NCBI GenBank assembly: GCA_039881145.1
Contig: JAYKKI010000016.1
Span: 7,527,001-7,591,000, forward strand
DNA from: Druceiella hillmani
Lineage: Eukaryota; Arthropoda; Insecta; Lepidoptera; Hepialidae
DNA: 64,000 nucleotides
Direction: 5' to 3'
The position numbers were made by a program, and so were the translations under genes. This document shows, piece after piece, positions 1-13,156 of this stretch. Every line of letters begins with the position of its first letter. Position 1 is the first letter of the stretch. Under the pieces are notes generated by a model that did no database searches, was not told where the DNA came from, and was given only the letters and a program-made list of their open reading frames with translations.

Positions 1-166
1 ATTGTAACATTCATGTTTTTTAGGTTTCCGTACACTTTTATTCTGCCAATGCTCTTTACGCTTCATCTAAAGCATTTCACTCTAGAATCCCAGAAAATTG
101 TAACATTCATGTTTTTGTTTTAAGTTTCCGTGCACTTTTATTCTGACAACTCTCTTCGCGCTTTAT
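1..166. repeat. Two-copy tandem repeat, period about 96 bp
   Basis: A block beginning ATTGTAACATTCATGTTTTT recurs 96 bases later. Both copies continue through a 'tttccgt(a/g)cacttttattctg' stretch and then diverge. The first copy starts at the window edge, so the array may extend upstream. No coding potential is seen. Confidence 0.85.
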
Positions 167-321
167 CCATTCATCCATCTGTCAAAAATCTTAAGCTGGC
201 AAGCTAAGTACCTAGAGAATTCTTGTTTATGCACAATACGTAGTGTTTGGCCATAATATAGTACTCTATTTAAATTACCTATAATTTGAGTTTACGTGGT
301 CCCTTAGATACAAACTCTAAT

Positions 322-387
322 AAAAGGGTATACATCTTAGAAATCGTATAAGGGTATACATCTTAGAATCGGAAAGGGTATACATCA
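322..387. repeat. Short tandem repeat, three copies of AAGGGTATACATC
   Basis: Three copies of AAGGGTATACATC (two continuing as TTAGAA) lie 22-28 bases apart. It is a local minisatellite with no visible function. Confidence 0.75.
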
Positions 388-482
388 AATATAGTCATGG
401 TCCCATTTTAATCAAACTAATCCGGACGGGCAGCTAGTGTTGTACTAATTAGCAAATGAAAGTAGATTATCAGTAATAAAGT

Positions 483-572
483 CTTGTCAGTAAAAATTTC
501 AAAAAACACCTTATAAATTGTTTACATAATCATTATTGCTCTCGAATAAAATTAGCAAACAAATATTTTAAA
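483..572. repeat. Dispersed repeat, copy 1
   Basis: The segment centred on 'acaccttataaattgttta' is matched in direct orientation at 2,751-2,840, including a downstream 'ataaaattagca' motif. It is probably a fragment of an unidentified transposable element; neither copy has an open frame. Confidence 0.7.
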
Positions 573-2105
573 GGTATCTTTTATTTTGATTAAGAATTTA
601 GAGCTCGCCACCCAAAAATAATCAGTGTGGAGTTTCATGAGAAAAATTGAAAAACTATTTTCAGCTGAAGCTAATTTTTCCTAAGTTGGTAGCTACTTCG
701 CCGTTTTTAGACGATTTAAATAAACTCCATACTTTCTTTTATAGTACAATGCTCTTGTAATAAGAAAATTCAAAATTATTAAAAAAGAGACTCGTGAATA
801 TAGAGTACGCTCACGTAAAGTGGAACTTTTGGACGAGAAGCCATCGTCATGTTTCTATGCGATCACTCCTCCAAAAGCCTTATATTTGTTCGACGTTGTT
901 GATCTTATTAACATGGAATGAATTACTACCATTCCATTATTGGATTAGAGAAAGTCACTAAACGCTTTAAGGCATTTTCTGGCGAATTTATACCTAAAAT
1001 GCCCAGAAAATGCACTGGAAAAGCAACGTTTTTAATTTTTGAGCTGAATGAGATGGCATTTGTTTATAATTCTGTAATATGATTGAACATAACCTATAAG
1101 TAAGCCGAAAATTATGTGTTTCATATTTGTGTACGAGATATAACGTTGAAATGCGCAACGTCTTATTGCATTACTAAATGGATCTACACCGATTTTGTTA
1201 ATTAAGTTTAATAATGTTAAAAGTAAAATGAAACATATTATGTACATTATTTTATCTACCACAAAATTTCTTTATATGTGTCTTAAGTGAAAAATATTAC
1301 ACACTTAATGCAGAAAAAGAGTGTGTTTTAATGGGATAACACGCTACCGTGAACTCGTAGTTAACTCCTGTTTTGGTATACTTACTACACTGTATGATTT
1401 AACATGGTACGAAAATAATTGTATACGCATGTAGTTATGCGTTTTGGAAATTAGTAATTTGGGAGTTGAATTAAATTTTAAATTTAATTTAATAAATGTG
1501 AAATTTGTTGAAATTAAGCTTTTGTAATTTTCAGTTTAGGAGTTCGCAAGTATATACGTAAATAGTATTTATTAAAATATGTGATTTTTGAAGTTGACGT
1601 CGCAATTGACAGCATAATTACATACTCGTATATAAAAGCTTTAGAATATTTTGGGATCATTTCCGTTACTTTTCGTTAATTTAACTATTTCGAGACATTT
1701 GTATATAATCTCTCAGTCGTCAAACATTTACGATTTAGTTTTTTGAACAACCTGATCTATTAATGATCATGTGATGTAACGTAATTCAATTTGTATAGTC
1801 ATTAAACAGAAGAACAATGAACCAAACAGGTTACTCAACAAAATAAGCCATTCTATTGAATTCAATCTTTACAGAAAATTAATATCATTTTCTTAGGCTA
1901 ACATTTTAAGTCATATTATGCAATACCATCTTTGATATGAAAATATACTAGATTACACTAATTGTTTATATTGAGAAATCCATACAATATAACGTCACAT
2001 TAAGAGTACTGATGAATATATTGATCAATTTAAATCAGTCGTCCTTTAATTTATTTAATTCTATAAAACACATTCTTTTAATTAAATCCTAGTTTACTAT
2101 ATTAT
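573..2105. other. AT-rich stretch, no gene recognised
   Basis: Open frames are short and made of AT-rich codons with no domain I can name. The one internal structure is a loose direct repeat of 'aaatatactagattac' near 1,941 and 2,106. Confidence 0.6.
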
Positions 2106-2750
2106 AAATATACTAGATTACCCTAATTTGGTATACTGGCTTATATTACATGACGTCATATTATATAAACGTATTATTAGAGCTATAAAAGTAGTCTTCA
2201 AATATTGAGGTAGTTGATCTAAATTTCAATACGGCTTTCTCTTCTATATACGCAATTTCGCAGATTATCTATCTCTTTCAATATAGTTCTCTCACGTGGG
2301 GTTATTTGGGGCCATATTTTTTGGAAATTTTAAATAACGTGCTTTTGTGTAAAATACCATTGCTTAGACCGTTATAAAATGAAGAATCTATTACAACATA
2401 AAGGCGACAAGAATTTGCAGGACGGGAGAACCACGCGCTGATGAGCGTGTATAAGACAAGCCCTTGGATTTATGGTTCGCAAGACTTTGGATTTATAGTG
2501 ATACAATATTTATGTAAAATATATATTAGGTCTATTTTTGTATATCATTATGTGCAATAGTATGAAGTTCAAACCCTAGTTCAAAACGCGTCTCTTTACC
2601 TTTGTTTTCATGAATTAAATGCTACCGGACGGATTTTAATGAAATTTTCTTTAAATCCATCCGGCGCGATTTTTTTTTTATAATTTATGTCATAATATAG
2701 TAAATCCCAAATAATATAGTAAATTCAAAATATTATCATTAAAAAACTGT

Positions 2751-2840
2751 TGCCAATATAAATTTAAAAAACACCTTATAAATTGTTTACACAATCATTG
2801 TTTTCCTCAGATAAAATTAGCAATAAATTTATTAAATATT
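2751..2840. repeat. Dispersed repeat, copy 2
   Basis: Direct-orientation partner of 483-572, about 2.27 kb away. Upstream at 2,625-2,668 is a weak hairpin around 'ccggacgg' / 'ccatccgg' that may belong to the same element. Confidence 0.7.
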
Positions 2841-5204
2841 GTAAATATGTTAGTATATTTTATTTCGTTTACGTAATTGTAGCTTGTCATTCTCAGATAA
2901 TCAAAGTTTTATAGATGTTTACTCGATAAACATGACACTAAAAATTTTAGCTCCATTTTTGCGAAGTTTATTAGGGCTGTGATTGCTTAAATGCTATTTC
3001 ATCAACCTGTGTAAGCAGCAGTACTGGAGTTTCATACTCCTTGCTCCCGGCTTATCACTGTGGCATACATTAATGAAGGATTAATTAGTCACTATTTGTT
3101 GGGTTTAGTGGTCAAATAAGGCTCATCCTATATTCTAGCATAACCTCATCTTTTCTACAGTTTTAGGAATATGTAAACAACATTTTACAAGCAATTCCTT
3201 CGCATACGGAGTTCAATTAAATTGCCCCATGTAGATTTAACAAGAGTGAAATATTTTCACGTATTGTGTATAATTTGACATACTTTACAAAATTACATTG
3301 AGGTTTTTTGATTTGTCATCATTGATTTTTCATCTTTTTATTTTAAGCTGCGTGCACGAAATATTAAACTTAAAAATGATGTGAAATATTCCATGTCTAC
3401 TTTTTCAATCGTGAAATAATATTGGTAGTAGTATTTGATTGAAATTTTTAATAAAAATTATTTGTAAATTTAAGTTTGTTATGTACATTTCAGTATTTTC
3501 TTAACTTCCTATTTTATTTGGTATTACTCTCTTGATAATTTCATTAAAAAAAACTAGCAGGAATAAAATGAAAATTGACTTTTAAAAATTTAACAGTCTT
3601 CTTTAATAAAATAACCGGTCTTTTTACTTTGTACCTTTTAAGAAAAATTCCCCAACTTCTATTAAATCTTTTATTACTGTTCCGTTACTATGAATCAGAG
3701 TATGATAATTATTTATCTACAATTTTCCATAAAGTATGAGCTTTCTAATACAAAAAAAAGTTTGAAATCTTAGATGGCGTTTCAGAGATTAGTTTAAAAA
3801 CAAACAAACCAACTTCTCTGCTGTACATATTAGTATAGATACACACAATGCGTATAGATAAGAAGGCAACTACACACAAGGCAATATAAAAGATCGAATA
3901 GAACGATAAGAACTAAATACAATAGAACCCGAAAACACTAAATATTTATCCTATTTAGACGTTATCGACAGTTTCCGACATTCATATCGCGGTAACGTGC
4001 TGTTTGCGAGAATCTGCATAATCATATGGGTCTACGTAAAATACTTGAGAGATTAGAATGAGATTATAAAGTAAAGAGGTCTAGTAAGGATATAGTCACA
4101 CCGTGCTATGCTATCTAGATGAAATAAAAGCATCGCAACTACATCTAGTTTAAACCAGCTTACTTCGCAAATGTGTGAACGCTAATCTCGCCTCTGAAAC
4201 TTATCCTACGCCTCCGAACGTCATTATCAAATAAAGATTACTTAAATTGCCTAAAATATACGGGAAAGCTTTAATGTAGACTCTCCATGTCAAAGACAAA
4301 AATAATGTAATAAATGAAAAAGAAGCAGTTGTGTTTATCGTTTACCAACCTTTTAATATAATGTCAGTTTTGTTCAGTACGTGAGAAAATATTTTAATTT
4401 CCGAATTTCTATTACACAGTGACTTGAAATTTATTTATTTGCGATTTATATCAGAAGCGTATTGTAAATTATTGTAGGAAGATACTGGTTACTTTTGGGC
4501 ATTTTTATAGATAATGAAGAAAAACTCAATACAAAAAAATACATGTTAGGAGATTTTTCACCAGTTAAATATTAACAATTTTAATGACGCCCTAAATCAT
4601 TAGGTAGGTTAATATGATCAGAAGATATAACAATTGTGGCAGTAGTAAAAAACAGGCGACAGAACTTGTACGTATTTTTATGACTCGGAAATAAAGAAGC
4701 AATCCGCGAAGAGGTTTTTATCTTAACCTTTTAAACCTTTTTAGAAACAGTTGCCAATAAAATAAAAAGTAGATAAAATGATACGAAAAATTTGGTGGTA
4801 CGTCTCTTTAAAATATTGGGTCGTTATGTATTTTATAGAAAGTTAAAGTATATTTACTTTGGAGGAAATAAAAAAAAAATACTGGAAAGTAGAAACCTTT
4901 TCCCTTGACAATTCGTCGACTCATTCCATAAGACAAAAAATAATTTGTTGAATAGGAAAGAAGAGAATACGAATTCTAAAGCAGAGGTAATGAATCATCC
5001 ACGAAAGAGGTGATGAATTAGTCGACATACAGTTCCAGTATCATATCTTTCGATTCTTAGGATTCAATATTAAAACAAGGAACTCGTCGAATATCATCGC
5101 CGTACCCGCCCGTTTACCCATTTGTTCGTCCCTCCATTTGTCGCAGCCTCGTACTTTGAACAGTTTTAAATGTTTTGCAAAAGGATACTTAAAAAAAAAT
5201 TAAA
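2841..5204. other. AT-rich stretch, no gene recognised
   Basis: I see no long open frame, RNA gene, tandem array or terminal inverted repeat in these 2.4 kb. It is plain AT-rich intergenic sequence with scattered homopolymer runs. Confidence 0.6.
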
Positions 5205-5832
5205 TAATGCCAAAAATAATGCTTTTGACGTGAATATGTTTTTAAATTTGCTATCATACGGGGGCAATCCAAAAAACCTAATGATAACAAAATCGGAGGA
5301 TACAGTTTGGCGTTGCAGTTTTGAATCTATCCTCTACATAAAAAATTAATCAAAGAATTCATTATAATAAGCGAGAACAGTGACGTATCGCGCGCGGTGG
5401 AGGGGGAAGCGCCGCCATTTTGAGGTTATTTTGCTGCGTATCGAGATTTGCAATTAGTATAACTTTTGATTCGGAAAAGCTACGATGTTCGTATAAGTTT
5501 TAATCGTCAGCTGTCGTCAAAATCTATAAATAAAATATTAGTTTATAGTAGAGATAGTGAATATAATAAGTTGTTAGAATGAAAAAATATTATCAAAAAT
5601 ATATAATGTCGGCTTATACGCGTCGAAAAGTCAAAACCAAATACAGAGATCGTATACGGCTGGAAAGGGCTTCTCAAGAACAATCGAATGGTAATAATAA
5701 AACACCACATGACCGAGTCAAGCAGTGCCGATAAACGTAAAAGAATGAATGCGGCAGAGCGGATCCGTTTCATACACGTATTCACGTACAACACACGGCC
5801 GTGTCCATGACACAACCACACCCCATTTTTCA
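5205..5832 (+). mobile_element. GC-richer dispersed repeat, copy A (unclassified element)
   Basis: This copy shares, in the same order, five landmarks with two copies at 13.2-14.1 kb: 'aaatttgct(a)ccatacggggg', 'agtttggcgttgcagtt', the GC-rich core 'gcgcgcggtggaggggg' plus 'aagcgccgccattttgagg', 'attcggaaaagctacgatg' and a 3' block 'cacgtacaacacacggc'. Copy A alone contains about 165 extra bases (5,605-5,770) between the body and the 3' block. Higher GC, repeated presence and a conserved order of blocks point to a transposable element. I cannot assign the class: no transposase or reverse transcriptase is visible. Confidence 0.7.
5579..5734 (+). CDS. Small basic open frame inside repeat copy A, doubtful
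   Basis: An ATG-initiated frame of 51 codons starts inside the shared body of the repeat and runs into the segment found only in copy A. A second in-frame ATG is at 5,606. The predicted peptide is strongly basic (run TRRKVKTKYRDRIRLER from about residue 14) and ends CR. It could be the remnant start of an element-encoded nucleic-acid-binding protein, but the length is within chance expectation and the two copies at 13 kb lack it. I recognise no family. Confidence 0.15.
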   Translation: MKKYYQKYIMSAYTRRKVKTKYRDRIRLERASQEQSNGNNKTPHDRVKQCR

Positions 5833-5929
5833 TCTATCTTATTGAGGGATACCATTCGATAAATGTTTCAAAATGAAACTGACATTCTATTTGTCATTTT
5901 TGGTGCTCTGTACTTCAAAAGGAAGAATG

Positions 5930-6060
5930 GATTTTTTATAAGTTCCCTCACGTGTCTCTCCGTCTGCCTGTCACCGCCTTTACAGAAACAGCTTGATTTG
6001 AAAATTTAAAATTTGGTGTAGTAATAAAACATAATGATCCACGTATATCTCAATAGCTAA
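5930..6060 (+). repeat. Lepidopteran-type dispersed repeat, copy 1
   Basis: The order 'ttataagttccctcacgtgt', 'ccgtctgcctgtca', 'aaaatttggtgtagtaataaa' parallels the segments at 17.07 and 25.24 kb. I recognise the pattern (Y-rich 'gtgtctgtctgtc' run, then 'aaatttggcata' some 60 bases later) as common in lepidopteran intergenic DNA, probably a 3' part of old retroelements. This is recognition from memory. Confidence 0.6.
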
Positions 6061-6630
6061 CATAAAAAATTTAGATGGAAATTTTAGGAGGCAAATTAAG
6101 TACATGAAATTCTCGCTTTTCGTAAATAGTGTGAAAAATTGTTTGAAAGGGCAAATAATAAAGGCCTTATACATTTTTATCAATCTAATTTTCATAATTT
6201 TATAGTATTTTGCAGTGTATCTTTAGAGATGACCGAAAAATATGTAAAAAAATGTTTCACTTCCCTGTTTCCGAAAATACTCAAGCCACTTATGCGCCTG
6301 TGAAAGATATGATAGGCAATATATTTACGTTGACAAGAATTAATATTTGAAATAGTTCAATAGAAATTATATGTACCCTTAAGTGGTTTTAAGTGGCTAA
6401 ATGTGCACTGAAGTCCTGTAGTGCAAGCTTTTCTCATTCTTTAAAAATTTTTTTTTAATTATTATCTTCCAGACCCCACTTAGAAATATTTAGCTTCCGA
6501 ATAAACTCCAACATGTCAACGCTCCTCCTCTCTTTCTAGATTTTATTGATTAGAATTTGAATCGAAATCGATATTTCGGTTAACTCGCACCAAAAAATTC
6601 AAGAGATGTAGACAATTATGGAAGCCTCCC

Positions 6631-6631
<1 letters not shown>
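6061..6631. other. AT-rich stretch, no gene recognised
   Basis: No repeat unit, hairpin or coding frame with recognisable composition is seen between the dispersed repeat and the following TA microsatellite. Confidence 0.55.

Positions 6632-6665
<34 letters not shown>
6632..6665. repeat. (TA)n microsatellite
   Basis: An uninterrupted TA dinucleotide run of about 34 bases, followed by a T tract. Confidence 0.95.
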
Positions 6666-6666
<1 letters not shown>

Positions 6667-6853
6667 CTTTTTTTTTTAATTAATATATTTTCCGAAATAA
6701 GTAAATAATTTGAAGGTATTCGTTTTACGAACGCAAATATAGCCGAGACGTCTTTCCAAACGTATCAAAACACTTTACATCTGGTCTCATTTTGATAACC
6801 TAAAAACTTCGAGTGTGACTTACATAAAGTAGCTGGATTTGACCACATTATCC

Positions 6854-7266
6854 CATTTAGATATAATAAACGCGAAAATAGAAGGAAACGAGCAAGATAT
6901 ATCAAGAAAGAGTAATTATGTATTAATTTTACATGTAAGTCTATGATATCTATTGGATGAAACAATAAATCATTGCCTATATACTAATCTGATTTAGATA
7001 TAACAAACGCGAAAATAGAAGAAACGAGCAAGATGTATCACGAAAGAGAAATTATGTACTAATTTTACATGTGAGTCCATGATATCTATTGGATGGAACA
7101 ATATATCATTGTCTATATACTAATCAGATTTAGATATAACGAACGTGAAAATAGAAAGAAACGAGCAAGATGTATCACGGAAGAGTAATTATGTATTAAT
7201 TTTACATGTGAGTCCATGATATCCATTGGATGGAGCGATAAATCATTGTCAGTATACTAATTATAT
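6854..7266. repeat. Minisatellite, three copies of about 137 bp
   Basis: The motif 'atata(a)taaacgcgaaaat' recurs at 6,861, 6,998 and 7,134 (periods 137 and 136). Each copy carries 'gagcaagat(g)tatca', 'ttaattttacatgt' and 'atatc(t/c)attggatg' in the same order. Copies 2 and 3 look closer to each other than to copy 1. No function is evident. Confidence 0.93.
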
Positions 7267-7611
7267 TTGAGGAAAATTTACTATTAAAATTCACCTTTGA
7301 GTATTTGTCCAGATTAAGCTACAGTTCACATCTAATAGCAATTTTAAATCTGTGGTTTATATATAGCTTTCATTCGTCTCTAGCCTTAGTTGTTGCTGTT
7401 AGCCTTATTGGTCGTTGGTGTACGGCGTACCCTATGCAGTTTTGTTGCAAGCAAATGGAAAGGTTGAATAAAAGGGATTTATAATCCAGATTCAAGTATA
7501 TTGGAGACTCAATTTAATTATTTTGGAGACTCAATTTATTTTTCAGATTTATTTTATTATGTATTACTTTAACACATTTTTCGCAACCAAGCAGATTATC
7601 GCGATTGAACT

Positions 7612-8487
7612 TATTATACTAAAATTAAGTTTTTGCGTTAAAAGATATATTAAATTGTAAGATTATGATAAATATTGAATTAAGTGATTTAATCACTTTT
7701 GTATATTCTTAGGAGTTAAATTTAAAATATACTTCGCAGTAAAAATTTACAATATGATATTAAATTAGTGAGACAAGTTTGTGTGAATATTGAGGTTTTC
7801 GTCATTTTTTATTTAAAATGTTTCATAAATTCTGTTATATACTAAAGTGAGGACAAAAATATTTATTGATCAACTATATTTTCAAAAACAAATTTAATAA
7901 AGTGAAGTTTTGGCAATAAAAGCTACACGAATTATGCATTAAATTGTGAGATTATGACAAATATTGTATTAAGTCATGTAATCACTTTTGTATACATATG
8001 CTTGGGAATTAAAATTAAAACATCCTTTGCGGTAATAATTTACAATAAAACATATAACTAGTTCGACAAGTTTGACTCTATATTGAAGTTTTCGTCATTT
8101 TTTATTTAAAATGTTTCACGATTTCTGCTATATACTAAAGTAAGGTAAAAAGTAATTATTGTTCAATTATATCTTCAAAAACAAATTTGATAAAGTAAAG
8201 TTTTGGCGTTAAAATCTGAATGAATTACACATTAAATTGTGAGATTATAATAAATATTGAATTAAGTCTTTTAATCATTTTTGTATTTGCTTGATAATTT
8301 AATTTAAAATGTTCTTTGCAACAATAATTTACAATATAACATTAAATTAGTTAAACAAGTTTGTGTCTATATTGAGGTTTTCGTCATTTTTGTTTAAAAT
8401 ATTTGACGAGTTCTGCTTTATACTCTTACCGTAAGGTCAAAACTATTTATGGGTCAACTATATTTTCAAAATAAATTTGAGTTTAAA
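7612..8487. repeat. Minisatellite, three copies of about 291 bp
   Basis: The anchor 'taaattgt(a/g)agattat' occurs at 7,651, 7,940 and 8,233, giving periods of 289 and 293. Each unit also contains 'aatcacttttgtat' (diverged in unit 3), 'ttgaggttttcgtcattttt' or a near variant, and 'actatattttcaaa'. Units are visibly diverged. The array begins only about 350 bases after the 137-bp array but shares no obvious unit with it. Confidence 0.93.
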
Positions 8488-9628
8488 GATTTTCAAATTT
8501 ATTATTACCAAATCTAACAGTTACGAAAACTAAAAGATTATTTTGTCTGTTTTTTCAATATGTTGAAATATCGTAGCTAGTTATATAAAGTGAAAAAAAT
8601 ATATATCATTGACAAAATTATTTACTTACCGCTTTGATACGTAATTTAATTCAATCGGTATCAGAAAAATATGTGATTAATATATCGAAGAAAAGACTGG
8701 AATTTGAATTGATATTAGATATATGGGTTAATATTAGATTCTGAATACAACACTAAGTGTGGGTTTAGTGGCGCATTTCTTTATTAATGTGTTTGTTTTT
8801 AGAAATCGTAACATGTACAGATTCTAGGTTAATAGAAAATACCTTAACATACAAAATGGACTTTTTAAGAAAAACAAATAATGGTAAATAAAAAGATGAG
8901 CAAATGTTCAGTTTTCCCTTTGCAATTAAATGCGTGTTATAATGACTATAATTAACCCCATTATTACGTGTGTTTCATAGTCATAGATTCACCGTTCTCA
9001 TTGGAAGTATTATACAGACGTTCTCGTTATTTTTCTTGCAATTAAATTACCCTGTTTATTTATTAGTTTTACCTTATTAACGTCCACGCTGTATATGTAT
9101 TGAGGTTTTCTCTGGAGAAGGAGAATTTTTTGTAAACTAACATTAGTAGACCTCATATAATAGTCCTAGACTCTCTCAATTTTGTCTTTGACCTCTCAAT
9201 TTAGACCATCCTTCAGCTTGATGAATAAAAATTTTCGTTTTTCATTAAAAATTATCTGAGTCAATCATATTATGCCATTTTAGTTCTTTTAGAATATGTT
9301 TAACACATGTCGAGCTTTTCATAATTGCAGATTTTATAAAATATTATTCTGGTGAACAATTAGCAACAATAAAATTTTAATATATATTACAATTTTTTAT
9401 ATGATCCAATCCTAATGTCAGCGGTGGTATTAAGCTATGTTTTTAACATTAATTTATATTTTGTTTAAATATTAATTTATATTTTCTTAACAGTGTCCTT
9501 TTGGGAATTGGCATTAGTAGGAAAGTTTAATTGTATTTACAGATTCTATTTAAATCTAAATATATTATCAGACAAATAGAAAAAAATCCCCTCTGCGAAC
9601 TGAATTGTACATCAAAAAAACAAACAAT
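8488..9628. other. AT-rich stretch, no gene recognised
   Basis: No coding frame of note. A short duplicated 'aatttatatttt(g/c)tt' lies near 9,450-9,490. Confidence 0.55.
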
Positions 9629-9733
9629 AATATTGTTTACAGTAGAAATATTTACGTTCTTTTGTTCATGTAAATGTAAAATTGTATTTACATGAACAAA
9701 AAAAACTTAAATATTTCTACTGTAAACAATATT
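9629..9733. repeat. Near-perfect hairpin, 47-48-nt arms with 10-nt loop
   Basis: The arm at 9,629-9,675 (starting 'aatattgtttacagtagaaa') is the reverse complement, with few mismatches, of 9,686-9,733. The loop is 9,676-9,685. There is no target duplication around it. It could be a tiny fold-back element or the product of template switching during replication, like the hairpins at 30.0, 30.9 and 40.8 kb. Confidence 0.9.
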
Positions 9734-12700
9734 AAACTATATACATAAATCAATATAATTATATTTTTAACTAACGCTCTTAAGAAATCACAATATCTTA
9801 CAGATCTTTAAATTTGATTATACGTCAACAACACGATCGAAATGTTTCCTTTTTTGAGGTTATAACCAGTTATATGTATGACATTTATGAAATACGATCA
9901 ATGATATCAACTCTTCGTGTTATCGACCATTTGGTTTTAAAAAAAAATATGGATCTGATATTACTTTGCTTTAAAAAGTAGGAAAATTAAAAAAATGTAT
10001 TTCATACCTTGAAAAACGAATGAAGAGATTATTAGTTTGAGGTCTAATGACGAAATTAAATGACTAAGTTACTCTTATCTACCTTGAACGAGTGGTTTAA
10101 ACAATTTAAACTACTTACAGGGAAGTTGCAACATATATCTTCATATATAAGCATTAAAACCGACAAAACCAGGTCAAGAGGGCGAGTTGTGTTCATATGG
10201 GGTGAAATTGAAATTGTACACTTCAAAAGGCGCCTGGAAAGTGGATGCCATATGATCGAATGATATCCTTTTTCGACCCTCGATCGGTGTTAAATGTCAG
10301 ATCCCGATATGGATGAAGCCAAATGTAGAACAAACAATTTATGGATTATTATGCTATATATTTTATGTTCTGATAGTGATGTTACTCGTAATAAAAGTAT
10401 CGATTGGACGGCCTATTGAATTTATTCTCTTTAATTCAATGCAAAGAGATGATCTTCGACCGTAAGCACCTTCGCTTATGGGAAAAAATTATACCAAATA
10501 GGGTGAAACTTAAAATTATAATTTGAGTTAATCTTGCTATAAAATTTATAATTGCGCAAATTGCACAGACGAAATACGTTTAGATATGTTTTATTGTCAA
10601 TTAATTACCTGAAATCAACGACCTATCAAATATTATTGTATGTCTTCTTATTTGTATTTCAGTTTATATAAAATATACTTATAAATATGAATATCCATTA
10701 AATAATAATAAGAAATATTTTTAATCAGAAAATGTTTCATTACGAAGTTGTGATCGAACTTCAGAATTAACTGTTTTGCTTTTATTTGTACGGTGTATGT
10801 ACATAAGTACAAGTATTTTAGATGTTATATTTCTTAAAGGATTTACCTGACCCACGAAATTAGTTCAGGTATGTTTTATTATCGATAGATAAGCCAAGGC
10901 CAATGTACTATTATGACAATAATCTTCATATAAACCTCGTAAATAGAAATTTATTTAAAAGCTTTTTACATCTACAGAAATGTTACGTTTTGATGTAGAG
11001 AATTAACTTCGTGACATTAACTTTTACGTCATCGGCACGGTAAAGGTATGGGTTACATACGTAAAGAGACCGGTTACAAACTATATGTAAGTATAGGGTT
11101 ATACGTGTACGTCTTATGGTATGGCGTACAAGTTATGTACCTATGTATGCACGTTTCCATTAAGAATGTATGCAAAGTATTTCTTAGGTGGCAATTCTTT
11201 ACATATTTACTTGATTTTCTCAGTGTTATTTTCCATTATGAGAAATTTATTGAAATTTATTATGGAATGCTTCGCAGTTTAGTTTTTATAAGCAACTATG
11301 AGTCAAGGCTCCTCGTATTCTAATATCTATGTCTGGCAATATGGTAAATTAGTTTTTTTTTTCAATATTTTATTAAATAATTGATTGGTTATTGTTAGGA
11401 TTGAATTAATTTAAATCATTGACGTCATAAGAGAAGTCGCATTCATGTTTATTTTTATTACAAACACGGATTTAAAATAAAGATGGCTACGTTTATCTAC
11501 TTTTTTGCTTCAAGGTTTAATCTTAACGTACAGCTACGTTTGTTAAAAGAGCGACATTTTGAGAGTTCTATGAATTAATTACAGATTGTACGCTTATATT
11601 TCCGAAACTAACAACTGTCGAGCAACAGATATATGTCATGTTAATCCGTCAATAATTCTTGAATATACTAGGTACTCTTACAGGAGAAACAAATTGAGTC
11701 GAAGAATCTAACACCATGTTTCATTACTATGTTTCATTACGAAGAGGAAATAAATAACTCTTAAAAATGAACACCGTCTGTTATTAATTTTATAAAATTT
11801 AATAAAATTGATGCAGAAAAGTGTAGCCGTACATGGAAAATTCTAATAACAGGTAATTCGAAATATTAAGTAATTCTTAAATATTAAGTAATTCTGTACA
11901 TTTGTTATTGTAGCCCTTTTGATTTTTTTATAAAATTGTAAAAATTTAATCACAAATATTTTACATGTTGTAAAGCAATTTGTGAAATTAATAATTATTT
12001 GAAATATTTTTTAAATCATGTTTATCATACTTTGAAATAATGAAGTCTGAAAAACAAATGGAAGAATGTCTACTATCTAAATTTGCTGCTATACAATGGA
12101 TATCTTTACAATAAAAGATGGTCCTATGGAACCTTGATGTGAAAATATATTTATTTTAATATATCATTTACATTGAATATTTAAATTATAATAAAACACA
12201 AAATATTTTGTTGCTGGCCCGAGTCACGTTTTAATAAACTAAAGAAACGTAATATTCGTTTGCGGTAATATTAATGAAAACTATGCTGAATGATTAAATT
12301 TTTTTTTTCAATTTTCAGTGAAGAATGATTCGATTAATGTTGCTGTTTATTGTATATAAAAGAAGGTTCATAGTCAGTGACAACGCCATAGTCGTAACTT
12401 AACGTAAGAAAGTAACTCAATTGTTTTATTTTAATTTTTTAACATGCGAGTCCTATTCGCACGTAAAATACTCGTAGTTCGAATAATATTATAACTTTTT
12501 ACTTTAGGAACAGATCTAAGATGTACTGAACATAATATAAAAACTAAAAGTTTGTTGGTTTCAGTTCGATACATTAATAACTAAATACGTAATCTGAAAA
12601 AAATACAATAAATTTTATTTCTCACATTTTAAATCTCAAAAAATTTCTTCACAATCAGATCGTATTTTTTTTATTATTTTCATATATATAAAGTAGCTCG

Positions 12701-13156
12701 AAAAGAATTCTTTTCGACGTCGATTAGGTGATAAAAAGAAAATATAATGGCTTTCCCGAAACTGAAAATAAGTTATATATTTCCAGTTATATATATTTTT
12801 TAAGTTCAGACTTAGAATATGTTAGAATCGATTTAAGGAAGTACTCGATAAAAGAGCGTCGAATATTTGTCATCACTATTTTCCATACCCTAACCTACCT
12901 TTGAGACGGTACTTTGAGTGTTTGTATAGGTATCACACCTTTTTCTACCGACACGTGTAACATTTGTTTAAACAAGATCCACGATCCATTTCACATTTCA
13001 AATTTTATATGTAATACTTTTTTCCTCAAGTCTGGTTTTGAATTACTTATCGCTTAACACACGTTCTTCTTGAATCGAAGTGAACGTAGTATTTATTATA
13101 CAAATGCCATACCATCCTCATATAAAGCTCTCTTTTATAAATTCGGTTATAGACTA
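9734..13156. other. AT-rich stretch, no gene recognised
   Basis: These 3.4 kb hold several open frames of 60-90 codons with AT-biased composition, many aromatic and basic residues and no domain I recognise; I treat them as chance frames. An 18-bp unit, 'aaatattaagtaattct' plus one base, is duplicated at 11,861-11,895. Confidence 0.55.

Noticed and set aside
6854..8487. CRISPR-like array
   Set aside because: The repeats are long, contiguous, diverged direct units with no unique spacers, and the DNA is clearly eukaryotic in character.
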